Positions 1 through 5,906 of a stretch of DNA of 7,518 nt are shown one piece after another. Position 1 is the first letter of the stretch, and each line of letters opens with the position of its first letter. Under the pieces are notes generated by a model, which saw nothing but the letters and a program-made list of their open reading frames with translations, was not told the DNA's origin and made no database searches. Made by a program: the position numbers and the translations under genes. Origin of the DNA: Chitinophagaceae bacterium (GTDB lineage: Bacteria; Bacteroidota; Bacteroidia; Chitinophagales; Chitinophagaceae). Location: assembly GCA_023251285.1 (NCBI GenBank), contig JAHEZB010000085.1, forward strand, positions 1-7,518, read 5' to 3'.

Positions 1-232
1 TATCGGGAGCACGTTCACCTTTTACAAGGGGTTGCACATCGCCCATTCCCTCCTGTTCATTGCCCAGGTTTACGTCTATTAAATCCATAACAGTAGGTGT
101 TGGGGGCACCTGCATTGGCCAGGTGTATAAAATAGCAATCATTAAAAAGCAGCCAATAACAATGGCTGTGTACATCAACGCTTTCCTGTTTTTTTCCGCT
201 TCGAATTCATGATTTATTGCGCGTGCTTCCAA
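1..232 (-). CDS. TonB-like energy-transduction protein, 5' part (cut by window edge)
   Basis: The first 77 residues are visible; the rest lies beyond the left edge. A charged cytoplasmic N-terminus (residues 1-18, rich in E, K and R) is followed by one hydrophobic segment (about 19-37) and then a proline-rich stretch (VPPTPT, 42-47). A conserved-looking block follows (VNLGNEQEGMGDVQPLVKGE, 54-73). An N-in single span followed by proline-rich periplasmic sequence is the TonB plan. I recall this block from short TonB-like proteins that sit beside exbB/exbD in Bacteroidota, which would couple the proton motive force to outer-membrane uptake. That assignment is from memory; neighbouring exb genes are not in view. 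The start must be TTG at 232-230, because an in-frame TAA lies at 241-239 and the frame has no ATG until residue 20. The resulting N-terminus (MEAR) is natural for the family. Confidence 0.6.
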   Translation of the reverse strand, partial: MEARAINHEFEAEKNRKALMYTAIVIGCFLMIAILYTWPMQVPPTPTVMDLIDVNLGNEQEGMGDVQPLVKGERAPD

Positions 233-254
233 AAGAAATTAATTTATTTAGGTT

Positions 255-262
255 CAAATTTA
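255..262 (-). promoter_or_regulatory. Bacteroidota -7 promoter box for the TonB-like gene
   Basis: On the minus strand this reads TAAATTTG, a perfect match to the Bacteroidota -7 consensus TAnnTTTG. It ends 22 bases before the TTG start, leaving a short AT-rich leader. No good TTTG -33 element is seen at the usual distance, so the call rests on the -7 box and its position. Confidence 0.5.
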
Positions 263-373
263 ACTAATAGATAAAAACATTCAGATTTATAAATGTTAAA
301 TAGTTTTTGTAGAAAAAGGCCAGTTGAAATATTTTTTTTAAAAAATCATTTTTCTATGATTTAAAAAAAACTA

Positions 374-381
374 TACATTTG
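374..381 (+). promoter_or_regulatory. Orphan -7 box (TACATTTG)
   Basis: A perfect TAnnTTTG match on the plus strand, divergent from and 112 bases away from the box of the TonB-like gene. No TTTG is seen 17-23 bases upstream. The nearest plausible downstream gene is the barrel gene starting at 827, which would give a leader of about 440 bases. An unannotated short RNA is the alternative. Confidence 0.3.
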
Positions 382-826
382 ATCCGGCGAAATAACAAAT
401 TTTATTGTCAACGGAATGTAATTTTTTTTGAATCAAAAAACTGTTTAGACCTTTTCGAATCAATTATGAAACCAAATACTGCTACCAATTCGCATCATCT
501 AACTATTAAGAATAAGCTCATCAGATGTTTCTCACTTCAGGATTACGACATAATTAAAACATAACTTTCTTTTCTTAAATATAAGAACCTTCTTAGCAAA
601 AAGCCAATAAACAACTGCTATAAAACAACAATTTTATTGCCCGGTTATGTTTCCATTTTAACAAGCCTCTTATTTGCTGAAATCTATATAAGAAAACCTG
701 CAAAAGCTCATAAACAATTTAAAAATTATGAAAATAAAATTTATAAACCGTGCAAGCGATATAAGCCCGCCGCACCTCCTCGAATCCCAACTCTTAATTT
801 CATTTTTAAAACATAAAATAATCATA

Positions 827-1393
827 ATGAAAAAAACAATTTTATTATTTTTTATTGCTTCTGCTTTTTATAATCACGCAGATTGCCAAATCACAAAAGG
901 GAACTGGATGATAGGCGGAGCAGCCTCTTTCAAGTCATCTAAATATGACTTCGGCGGAGTTTCTTCAAAACAAACCCTGGTACAATTATCTGGTGATGTT
1001 GGATATTTTATTATTGACAAATTTGCTATTGGATTAAAGCTTGGCTACGAAAGAACTGGAATAAATGGAAGTAGTAATCCACTAAATAATGTAAATGCAA
1101 ATACTTATAACATAGGCCCATTTGCAAGATACTATTTTTTACCTGCAGAGAAATATGTAAATATTTTTTCTGAATTGAGCTATCAATATGGACTCATGAA
1201 AACAAGCCAGGGGGCATCTCAAAACAGTAATAATTTTTCTGGACTCGTAGGCTGTGCTGCATTCTTTAATAGTAGTGTGGCTTTAGAATTTACGCTTGGC
1301 TATTCATCATACTTATATAATAACAATGCGGGAAAAGTCAATAATGTGATAGCAGGTATTGGCTTTCATTTTCATCTTGAAAAGGAACAATAA
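827..1393 (+). CDS. Small outer-membrane beta-barrel protein
   Basis: 188 residues. The N-terminus (MKKTILLFFIASAF, 1-14) is a clear Sec signal peptide. The mature part probably starts near Q21 (QITKGNWMIGG), the usual opening of porin-like barrels of the OmpA/OmpW-like outer-membrane beta-barrel families in Bacteroidota. The rest alternates polar and hydrophobic residues with many Gly, Tyr, Phe and Asn, as expected for about eight strands. It ends in a final strand, GIGFHFHLEKEQ. The frame is open back to 728, but an earlier start would put 33 residues before the signal peptide, so ATG 827 is preferred. Its leader is A/T-rich without a Shine-Dalgarno site. A remnant of a paralog follows 34 bases after the stop. 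Ligand or specific role cannot be read from the sequence. Confidence 0.85.
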   Translation: MKKTILLFFIASAFYNHADCQITKGNWMIGGAASFKSSKYDFGGVSSKQTLVQLSGDVGYFIIDKFAIGLKLGYERTGINGSSNPLNNVNANTYNIGPFARYYFLPAEKYVNIFSELSYQYGLMKTSQGASQNSNNFSGLVGCAAFFNSSVALEFTLGYSSYLYNNNAGKVNNVIAGIGFHFHLEKEQ

Positions 1394-1426
1394 TTTTCAT
1401 AATCACATATTGAAATCCTAACTTTA

Positions 1427-1585
1427 AATACCTTTTCATTTTCAGGTGGCCCTGTTGTGTATTTCAATAGTTCTGTTGGCTTAGAATTCATTATTGCTTA
1501 CACCATAACAAAGGCTGTCGGCTTTCCAGGAGCTAATAATGAAATAAAATTTGGTATTGGTTTTCAAATTCATTTAGAAAAATGA
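1427..1585 (+). pseudogene. C-terminal remnant of a paralogous beta-barrel gene
   Basis: This frame encodes 52 residues (NTFSFSGG to IGFQIHLEK) followed by TGA. They align without gaps to residues 135-186 of the preceding barrel protein: by hand I count 23 identities of 52, including FNSSV, LEF and the end GIGF..HLEK. The frame is open only back to 1403 (TAA at 1400-1402) and has no start codon or signal peptide in that interval. About 130 N-terminal residues of the expected protein are therefore missing. The simplest reading is a tandem paralog that lost its 5' part. The divergence at protein level says the duplication is old, so it is not a recent copy of the neighbour's end. Confidence 0.75.
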
Positions 1586-1606
1586 CAAATAAAATTCTCA
1601 TCAAGT

Positions 1607-1664
1607 AATACCAGCGTGGGATATCAAAAATTGACAATGTCAAAGGATACGGTCACCTGGTATT
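1607..1664. terminator. 58-base imperfect nested hairpin between convergent genes
   Basis: The outer arms AATACCAG (1607-1614) and CTGGTATT (1657-1664) are perfect complements. After a one-base bulge, GTG pairs with CAC, then TATC with GATA. The tip is TTGAC-AAT-GTCAA (1631-1643). Read on the minus strand, the tip is followed by TTTTT, which suits a weak terminator for yggS, whose stop is five bases away. On the plus strand the outer stem runs into TTTTAATT. A bidirectional terminator is the plain explanation, but the mismatched mid-stem and weak tip make this uncertain. Confidence 0.4.
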
Positions 1665-1668
1665 TTAA

Positions 1669-2352
1669 TTAAGGTTTAACGGTTTCTCTTTTCCCAAAAA
1701 GCAAACTTCCTATCCGCACCATATTGCTTCCTTCTTCGATGGCTATTTCATAATCGGCGCTCATGCCCATAGAGATAGTTTGTAGTTTGTAGTTTGTAGT
1801 TTGTAGTTTGTCAAAAAGACATTTCAAATGCCGAAATTCTTTTCTCACCACTTCTTTATCGTCGCTGAATGAAGCCATTCCCATTAAACCTTTTATAGAA
1901 ATGTTTTTAAATAAATTCGTGGAATTGGTGGCGGCAATTTCGGGTATCAACTCTTCAAGCTCTTCATCATTAAGACCAAATTTTGATTCTTCTTTGGCTA
2001 TGTAAACCTGTAAAAGGCAATCAATGATTCGGTTATTTTTTTTTGCTTCTTTATTAATTTCCTTTAATAATTTTTCACTATCCACACTGTGGATTAATGA
2101 AACAAACGGCGCTATTTGTTTTACTTTATTTGACTGAAGATGCCCGATAAAATGCCACCTGATATCTTTGGGAAGTAGCTTATATTTCTCTACCAATTCC
2201 TGCACATAATTTTCACCAAAATCTCTTTGTCCAAGATTGTATAATGCTAAAATATCTTCAACAGGTTTGGTTTTGGAAACCGCCACAAGGGTTACCTTTT
2301 GCTGTTTTAGCAGTAAAGAAATTTCTTTATATTGTTCAATATTTATCCCCAA
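1669..2352 (-). CDS. yggS: YggS-family PLP-binding protein (PLP homeostasis)
   Basis: 227 residues, normal for the YggS/PLPBP family, a single-domain TIM-barrel protein without known catalytic activity that binds pyridoxal phosphate and helps balance vitamin B6 and amino-acid pools. Landmarks: VAVSKTKP with the PLP-binding Lys27, GENYVQEL (46-53), HFIGHLQSNK (67-76), GLMGMAS (155-161), the phosphate-binding SMGMSADYEIAI (194-205) and RIGSLLFG (213-220). The start is TTG at 2352-2350: an in-frame TAG lies at 2361-2359, and the frame has no ATG before the PLP lysine. AAGGA sits about 13 bases upstream, somewhat far for a ribosome site. The oddity is residues 182-192 (KLQTTNYKLQT), encoded by five tandem 7-base repeats. 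The frame stays intact through them. The acyl-CoA dehydrogenase ends 72 bases upstream on the same strand, so co-transcription is possible. Confidence 0.93.
   Translation of the reverse strand: MGINIEQYKEISLLLKQQKVTLVAVSKTKPVEDILALYNLGQRDFGENYVQELVEKYKLLPKDIRWHFIGHLQSNKVKQIAPFVSLIHSVDSEKLLKEINKEAKKNNRIIDCLLQVYIAKEESKFGLNDEELEELIPEIAATNSTNLFKNISIKGLMGMASFSDDKEVVRKEFRHLKCLFDKLQTTNYKLQTISMGMSADYEIAIEEGSNMVRIGSLLFGKRETVKP
1776..1811. repeat. Heptanucleotide tandem repeat (TAGTTTG)x5 inside yggS
   Basis: Five perfect copies of TAGTTTG plus one further base. On the coding (minus) strand it reads as ACAAACT-type units and encodes residues 182-192. Three units make 21 bases, hence the seven-residue period KLQTTNY then KLQT. 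Gain or loss of one or two units would shift the frame before the conserved SMGMS phosphate-binding motif. Confidence 0.95.
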
Positions 2353-2391
2353 TTGTTGCTAGTTATCCTTAAAAGGTTTTAGAGTACTTGA

Positions 2392-2418
2392 ATTTTCACA
2401 TTTTTAGATTTTCACATT
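2392..2418. repeat. 11-base direct repeat, 16-base period
   Basis: ATTTTCACATT occurs at 2392-2402 and again at 2408-2418 in the 72-base spacer between the acyl-CoA dehydrogenase stop and the yggS start. On the transcribed strand it reads as two copies of AATGTGAAAAT. No hairpin is formed; its role is unknown. Confidence 0.7.
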
Positions 2419-2424
2419 AAAAAA

Positions 2425-3579
2425 TCATTTCAAAATTCCCCTGCTGATCACGATCCTTTGTACCTCGCTCGTGCCTTCATAGATCTGCGTGATCTTGGCA
2501 TCGCGCATCATCCTTTCAACATGATATTCTTTTACATAGCCATAACCGCCATGAATCTGAATTGCTTCTGATGTTACCCACATCGCCGTTTCGCTCGCAA
2601 AAACTTTTGCCATTGCTGCGCTTTCTGTATAATCGATGCCGGTATCTTTTTGCCAGGCAGCGCGGTAACATAGCAAGCGCGCTGCATCAATTCTTGTTGC
2701 CATGTCGGCGATTTTAAATTGGATGATCTGGTGATTTTTTATTTCTGTTCCAAAAGCCTTTCTTTCTTTTGAATAGTGAACAGCTCTTTCCATCGCTCCC
2801 GAAGCAAGTCCCAAGGCCTGTGAAGCAATCCCAATGCGGCCTCCGGATAAAGTTTTCATAGCGAACCTGAACCCAAAACCATCTTCACCAATCCTGTTTT
2901 CTTTCGGCACTTTTACATCGGTAAATGAAATGCTGTGGGTATCGCTTCCACGGATTCCAAGTTTATTTTCTTTAGCACCGACCTTCACTCCCGGCCAGTT
3001 TTTCTCCACAATAAACACATTAATTCCATGGCTTCCTTTTTCAGGATGCGTTTGTGCAATTACCAGATAAACAGATGCGGAGTTTCCATTGGTGATCCAG
3101 TTTTTAACACCGTTTAATATATAATGATCTTCTTTTTCAAAAGCAGTGGTTCTTTGTGAAGTGGCGTCACTGCCGGCTTCAGGCTCACTCAATAAAAAAG
3201 CGCCGATGTATAATTCGCCATTTTTTTTGCCCTGGGCAAGCGGCGTTAAATATTTTTTCTTTTGTTCTTCTGTGCCAAAGGCTTCCAAGCCATAGCATAC
3301 CAAACTGTTATTTACACTCATACAAACGCTTGTGCTTGCATCCACTTTGCTGATTTCTTCCATTGCCAAGACATAGCTGATCGTATCCAATCCGGCTCCT
3401 CCATATTCCGTCGGAACCATCATTCCCAAAAAACCCAGATCCGCAAGTTTCATCACTTGTTCATAAGGAAATTTCTGATGTTCATCGCGTTCTATCACTC
3501 CGGGAAGGCATTCAGTATTGGCAAAGTCGCGTGCTGCCTGTCTGATCATCAATTGCTCTTCTGATAATGTAAAATCCAT
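2425..3579 (-). CDS. Acyl-CoA dehydrogenase (short-chain type)
   Basis: 384 residues, full length for a soluble FAD-dependent acyl-CoA dehydrogenase, which introduces the alpha-beta double bond into an acyl-CoA and passes electrons to electron-transfer flavoprotein. Seen: N-terminal helical domain (about 1-120), the substrate/FAD signature LSEPEAGSDAT (130-140), WITNG (161-165), KLGIRGSDT (206-213), RKAFG (273-277), QIHGGYGY (341-348) and IYEGTSEVQR, with Glu368 at the place of the catalytic base of short-chain acyl-CoA dehydrogenases. The overall match favours the butyryl/short-chain or methyl-branched group; exact chain length cannot be told from sequence. ATG 3579 gives the standard opening MDFTLSEEQ. 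A perfect -7 box lies 18 bases upstream of the start. yggS follows on the same strand. Confidence 0.95.
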   Translation of the reverse strand: MDFTLSEEQLMIRQAARDFANTECLPGVIERDEHQKFPYEQVMKLADLGFLGMMVPTEYGGAGLDTISYVLAMEEISKVDASTSVCMSVNNSLVCYGLEAFGTEEQKKKYLTPLAQGKKNGELYIGAFLLSEPEAGSDATSQRTTAFEKEDHYILNGVKNWITNGNSASVYLVIAQTHPEKGSHGINVFIVEKNWPGVKVGAKENKLGIRGSDTHSISFTDVKVPKENRIGEDGFGFRFAMKTLSGGRIGIASQALGLASGAMERAVHYSKERKAFGTEIKNHQIIQFKIADMATRIDAARLLCYRAAWQKDTGIDYTESAAMAKVFASETAMWVTSEAIQIHGGYGYVKEYHVERMMRDAKITQIYEGTSEVQRIVISRGILK

Positions 3580-3597
3580 AAGTAGTTTTTAAGTGAA

Positions 3598-3605
3598 CAA
3601 ATGTA
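3598..3605 (-). promoter_or_regulatory. Bacteroidota -7 promoter box for the acyl-CoA dehydrogenase
   Basis: On the minus strand it reads TACATTTG, a perfect TAnnTTTG match ending 18 bases before the ATG. Its placement relative to the start is close to that of the box in front of the TonB-like gene. No clear -33 TTTG is seen; instead the upstream DNA is full of CACAT (ATGTG on the plus strand) repeats. Confidence 0.55.
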
Positions 3606-3657
3606 GGATAATGTCTTGATGTGAGCTAATGTGCTACGGTATTGATGTGCGCATGTG
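3601..3657. repeat. Degenerate ATGTG repeats upstream of the acyl-CoA dehydrogenase
   Basis: ATGT occurs at 3601 and 3611 and ATGTG at 3619, 3629, 3645 and 3653. The longer word TTGATGTG occurs twice (3616-3623 and 3642-3649). The stretch lies in the promoter region of the dehydrogenase, upstream of and overlapping its -7 box on the minus strand. It is low-complexity and spacing is irregular, so a protein-binding array is only one possibility. Confidence 0.5.
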
Positions 3658-3671
3658 CAAAGGAAAAACAC

Positions 3672-3700
3672 GAAAATATAAAAATGGGAAAATATAAAAA
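3672..3700. repeat. 13-base direct repeat, 16-base period, duplicating a U-tract
   Basis: GAAAATATAAAAA occurs at 3672-3684 and 3688-3700. The second copy is the U-tract of the adjoining minus-strand terminator (TTTTTATATTTTC on that strand), so the T-rich tail is present twice in tandem. Confidence 0.75.
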
Positions 3701-3720
3701 GCGCAGGCCGAAACCTGCGC
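3691..3720 (-). terminator. Intrinsic terminator of the DUF4142 lipoprotein gene
   Basis: A 7-bp GC-rich stem, GCGCAGG (3701-3707) with CCTGCGC (3714-3720), closes a 6-base loop. On the minus strand it is followed at once by TTTTTATATT. It lies 25 bases beyond the stop of the lipoprotein gene, the textbook position. It should also insulate the dehydrogenase promoter just downstream. Confidence 0.88.
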
Positions 3721-3745
3721 ATCAATTGTTCTTATTTTAAAACTT

Positions 3746-4279
3746 TTACTTGAACTTCATTGCAGTAGCGATGCTATCGGCCATTTGCAAATGCATTTGC
3801 AACTTCGGTAAATATTTATTCGCGTAATTGATAACATCACTCTGATTGCCTTCACTGATCTCATTTTGGAAATCTGAAATTGCAGCCTGGTGATCTTTAA
3901 TCTGATTCATAATGTAAACAGAATCAAACATTCTTCCGGAAAGGCTTCGTAAACTGTCGATCAGGGAAGAATGCATTGAATCAACAGAATCCTTTACAGA
4001 CACGTTTAAATTACCTCCTAATGTTTTTAAATCATTCTGCGCCGTTGTATGATCAGTTACCATTTGCTGGCCGAATGCGCGGATCGTGGCCGTATCAGAG
4101 GTAGAGTCTGCAAGTCCTCCTGCCTGGATTTCAGCAGTATTACTAAGCGACGCCTTGGAAATGAAAGCCTGATCCTGGCTGGATAGTGTTTGGGTGTTGT
4201 TGCTTTTACTCTTTTTGCAGGCAAAAAATGTGAGGCTTGCCGCAAGGCTAAACAATAGAACTTTTGATGTGATTTTCAT
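3746..4279 (-). CDS. DUF4142-family lipoprotein
   Basis: 177 residues from ATG 4279. The first 21 residues form a lipoprotein signal peptide with lipobox FFAC (Cys21), followed by KKSKS, so the mature protein is probably lipid-anchored in the periplasm or outer membrane. Residues about 36-172 match the DUF4142 pattern, a ferritin-like helical bundle: DQAFISKASLSNTAEIQAG (36-54), IRAFGQQMVTDH (66-77), FDSVYIMNQIKDHQAAISDF (118-137) and the closing LPKLQMHLQMAD (157-168). The conserved histidines 77, 130 and 163 are present. The biochemical role of the family is unknown. The frame is open upstream to 4378, but starting there would bury the signal peptide behind 33 residues. It has its own terminator just downstream and looks like a single-gene unit. 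Confidence 0.88.
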   Translation of the reverse strand: MKITSKVLLFSLAASLTFFACKKSKSNNTQTLSSQDQAFISKASLSNTAEIQAGGLADSTSDTATIRAFGQQMVTDHTTAQNDLKTLGGNLNVSVKDSVDSMHSSLIDSLRSLSGRMFDSVYIMNQIKDHQAAISDFQNEISEGNQSDVINYANKYLPKLQMHLQMADSIATAMKFK

Positions 4280-4532
4280 ACATAATTTTTTTAAGGGTAA
4301 CGAAAAAATTTTAATCGACGGAGAGAAAACAAACCCCATGCTAAAAATGCAACGGTTTTTCAAAACATTTAATTTCAAAATATTATTCGTTACTTTTTTT
4401 TATGCTGTTCAACAATTGTGAAACGGAATGTACAAAAGGATTAGAAGCAGTTTTTCAGTGAGAATGATTTTCCTAAAAAATGCAAATTAAAAAGTTGTGT
4501 TATTTATTTGTTTGCCTGGCCTGCTTTGGCTT

Positions 4533-4697
4533 TTATCGCTTGTCATGAAAATAAAACGCTAGTGCGAAAATCAAAACGATTACAAATGCAATAGCAATCA
4601 GAATGACTACCAGCCTCATCTGCTTTTTTAACGGAGGAATGCCTTGCTTTCTAAGTTCCGGTGGTTCCGGAAAATTTTCTTCATCATCTTTCATCAT
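4533..4697 (-). CDS. Small single-span membrane protein, function unknown
   Basis: 54 residues from ATG 4697; the adjacent ATG at 4694 is equally possible. The N-terminal half is acidic and proline-rich (DDEENFPEPPEL), then basic (residues 24-29), then one strongly hydrophobic span (about 29-50) and the tail HDKR. The positive charges before the span predict the N-terminus inside. An A-rich stretch (AAAAAGAAAT) precedes the start. The frame extends to 4775, but the added residues (MLRRRTSVLF...) look like untranslated leader. I recognise no family. The protein-like composition and a clean transmembrane segment support a real gene, divergent from the nuclease gene. Confidence 0.6.
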   Translation of the reverse strand: MMKDDEENFPEPPELRKQGIPPLKKQMRLVVILIAIAFVIVLIFALAFYFHDKR

Positions 4698-4901
4698 ATT
4701 TCTTTTTAATTTTTCAATAAATAACTGTGCCAGAAAAGTATAAGAGAAAAGCACGGAGGTTCTCCTTCGCAGCAATCAAGAGGATGCGTTCAACACCTTC
4801 TATAGAATTTAATTTTCATTATGGTAATGATTCTTATATTTAGCGTTTTCAAGTAAATCAGTTTGTAAAATCTTTACCCAAAAATTATAAATACTACCAG
4901 G

Positions 4902-5906
4902 ATGAGATCAAAGCTTTTGAAATTTTCTTTTCTATTTTTATTCATTACCGGCGGCATTACTTTAGCTTTTGCCTGGGGCCAATGGGGCCACAAACACATC
5001 AGCCGGGCGGCAGTTTTTGCGTTACCCGAGCCTATGCAAAAATTCTTCTACAATCATATTGATTATATTACAGAAGGCGCTGTAGTACCGGATCTCAGAC
5101 GCGCAATCATCAATGACAAAAATGAAAGCAATCGTCATTTTATTGACATTGAAGATTTCAAAATACCAACCAGCGATTTTCCAAAAACGATGGAAGAAGC
5201 AGACAAAAAATACGATAAAGCCTTTTTAGATAAAACAGGAATCCTGCCGTGGTATATTCAAACAATGACTTCTAAACTTACCAACGCTTTTAAAAAAAGA
5301 AATAAATCAGAAATACTTTTTGTCGCTGCAGATCTTTCTCATTACATCGCTGATGCCAACCAACCATTACATACCACTTCCAATTATGATGGCCAATTAA
5401 CCGGGCAAAAAGGCATCCATGCCTTGTGGGAATCTGTGTTGCCTCAAATGTTTGGAGGCTCGTTTGATTTCAAAACTCAACCTGCAAAATATATCGATGA
5501 CATTCCTGCCGAAACGTGGAAGATCGTTGAACGTTCTCATTCTTTGGTAGATACGATTCTTGTTGCGGATAAGGAAGTAAGAAGCCGTTTTACCGCAGAT
5601 AATATTTACAAAAAAGACAGTACCGGCAAGACAGTTTTGTTTTATAACTCACCTGTTTACTCGGATCAATACGCCTCGCAATTCAATGCTGCGCTGCATG
5701 GAATGATAGAAAAACAATTGCGTTTTTCCATTTATGATGTAGCGTGTTTTTGGTACACCGCCTGGGTAAATGCAGGCAAGCCAGATCTGCTTTCTCTGGA
5801 TGATCCGCATCTTACCAAACAAAATAAAAAGAATTACAAACGTGAATACAAAGCCTGGGAGAAAGGAAAGCTTTTAAACCTTTCGACAGGGAAAGCTGAA
5901 GAATGA
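4902..5906 (+). CDS. Secreted S1/P1-type zinc nuclease
   Basis: 334 residues. A Sec signal peptide (1-24, ending AFA) would be cut just before Trp25, making Trp the mature N-terminus as in nuclease P1 and zinc phospholipase C, where its backbone binds zinc. All nine ligand positions can be placed by spacing: W25, H30, D64, H79 (RHFID), H147 and D151 (HYIAD), H157 (QPLH), H173 and E177 (HALWE). P1 has Asp at the last position; here it is Glu, as in Bacillus zinc phospholipase C. By family it should cleave single-stranded DNA/RNA and 3' phosphomonoesters in the periplasm or outside the cell, perhaps for phosphate or nucleotide scavenging. Phospholipase activity is the less likely alternative. 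The C-terminal 30 residues are lysine-rich. The ATG is preceded directly by CCAGG, too close for a normal ribosome site. No good -7 box was found. Confidence 0.9.
   Translation: MRSKLLKFSFLFLFITGGITLAFAWGQWGHKHISRAAVFALPEPMQKFFYNHIDYITEGAVVPDLRRAIINDKNESNRHFIDIEDFKIPTSDFPKTMEEADKKYDKAFLDKTGILPWYIQTMTSKLTNAFKKRNKSEILFVAADLSHYIADANQPLHTTSNYDGQLTGQKGIHALWESVLPQMFGGSFDFKTQPAKYIDDIPAETWKIVERSHSLVDTILVADKEVRSRFTADNIYKKDSTGKTVLFYNSPVYSDQYASQFNAALHGMIEKQLRFSIYDVACFWYTAWVNAGKPDLLSLDDPHLTKQNKKNYKREYKAWEKGKLLNLSTGKAEE

Larger units (their letters stand above)
233..826. other. 594-base stretch without a convincing gene
   Basis: Very AT-rich, with long A and T runs. It holds the minus-strand promoter box at 255-262, a plus-strand box at 374-381, and weak AT-only hairpins (AAATCAT at 343-349 with ATGATTT at 356-362; TTTTTTG at 424-430 with CAAAAAA at 434-440). 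It also holds an alternating set TTCTTA (572-577), TAAGAA (582-587), TTCTTA (590-595), which could form either of two small hairpins. A 61-codon open frame at 379-564 has only a TTG start that overlaps the promoter-like box, and its first ATG (466) leaves 32 residues of unrecognisable sequence. I do not call it a gene. A GC-richer patch near 766-790 stands out but matches nothing I know. Confidence 0.6.

Noticed and set aside
379..564. 61-codon open frame on the plus strand
   Set aside because: Its only early start is a TTG inside a promoter-like box, and the peptide has no recognisable features. The first ATG leaves just 32 residues in AT-rich spacer DNA.
766..800. GC-richer patch containing CTCGAATCCC, reminiscent of a tRNA T-arm
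   Set aside because: No matching 5' T-stem half, anticodon arm or acceptor stem is present, so there is no tRNA or clear tRNA remnant.
1776..1811. Heptamer run as a CRISPR-like array or promoter box series
   Set aside because: Units are contiguous with no spacers, and TAGTTTG is one base short of TAnnTTTG, so neither reading fits.
1808..2005. Plus-strand open frame across yggS
   Set aside because: Antisense shadow of a well-supported gene.
2834..3564. Several plus-strand open frames across the acyl-CoA dehydrogenase
   Set aside because: They lie antisense to a full-length, strongly conserved enzyme gene and have no protein-family features.
4057..4421. Open frames overlapping the start of the DUF4142 gene on both strands
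   Set aside because: They lack protein-like features; the lipoprotein frame with its signal peptide and DUF4142 motifs explains the region.
4862..4896. TTTG at 4862-4865 as the -33 element of a nuclease promoter
   Set aside because: No acceptable TAnnTTTG box follows at the right distance.
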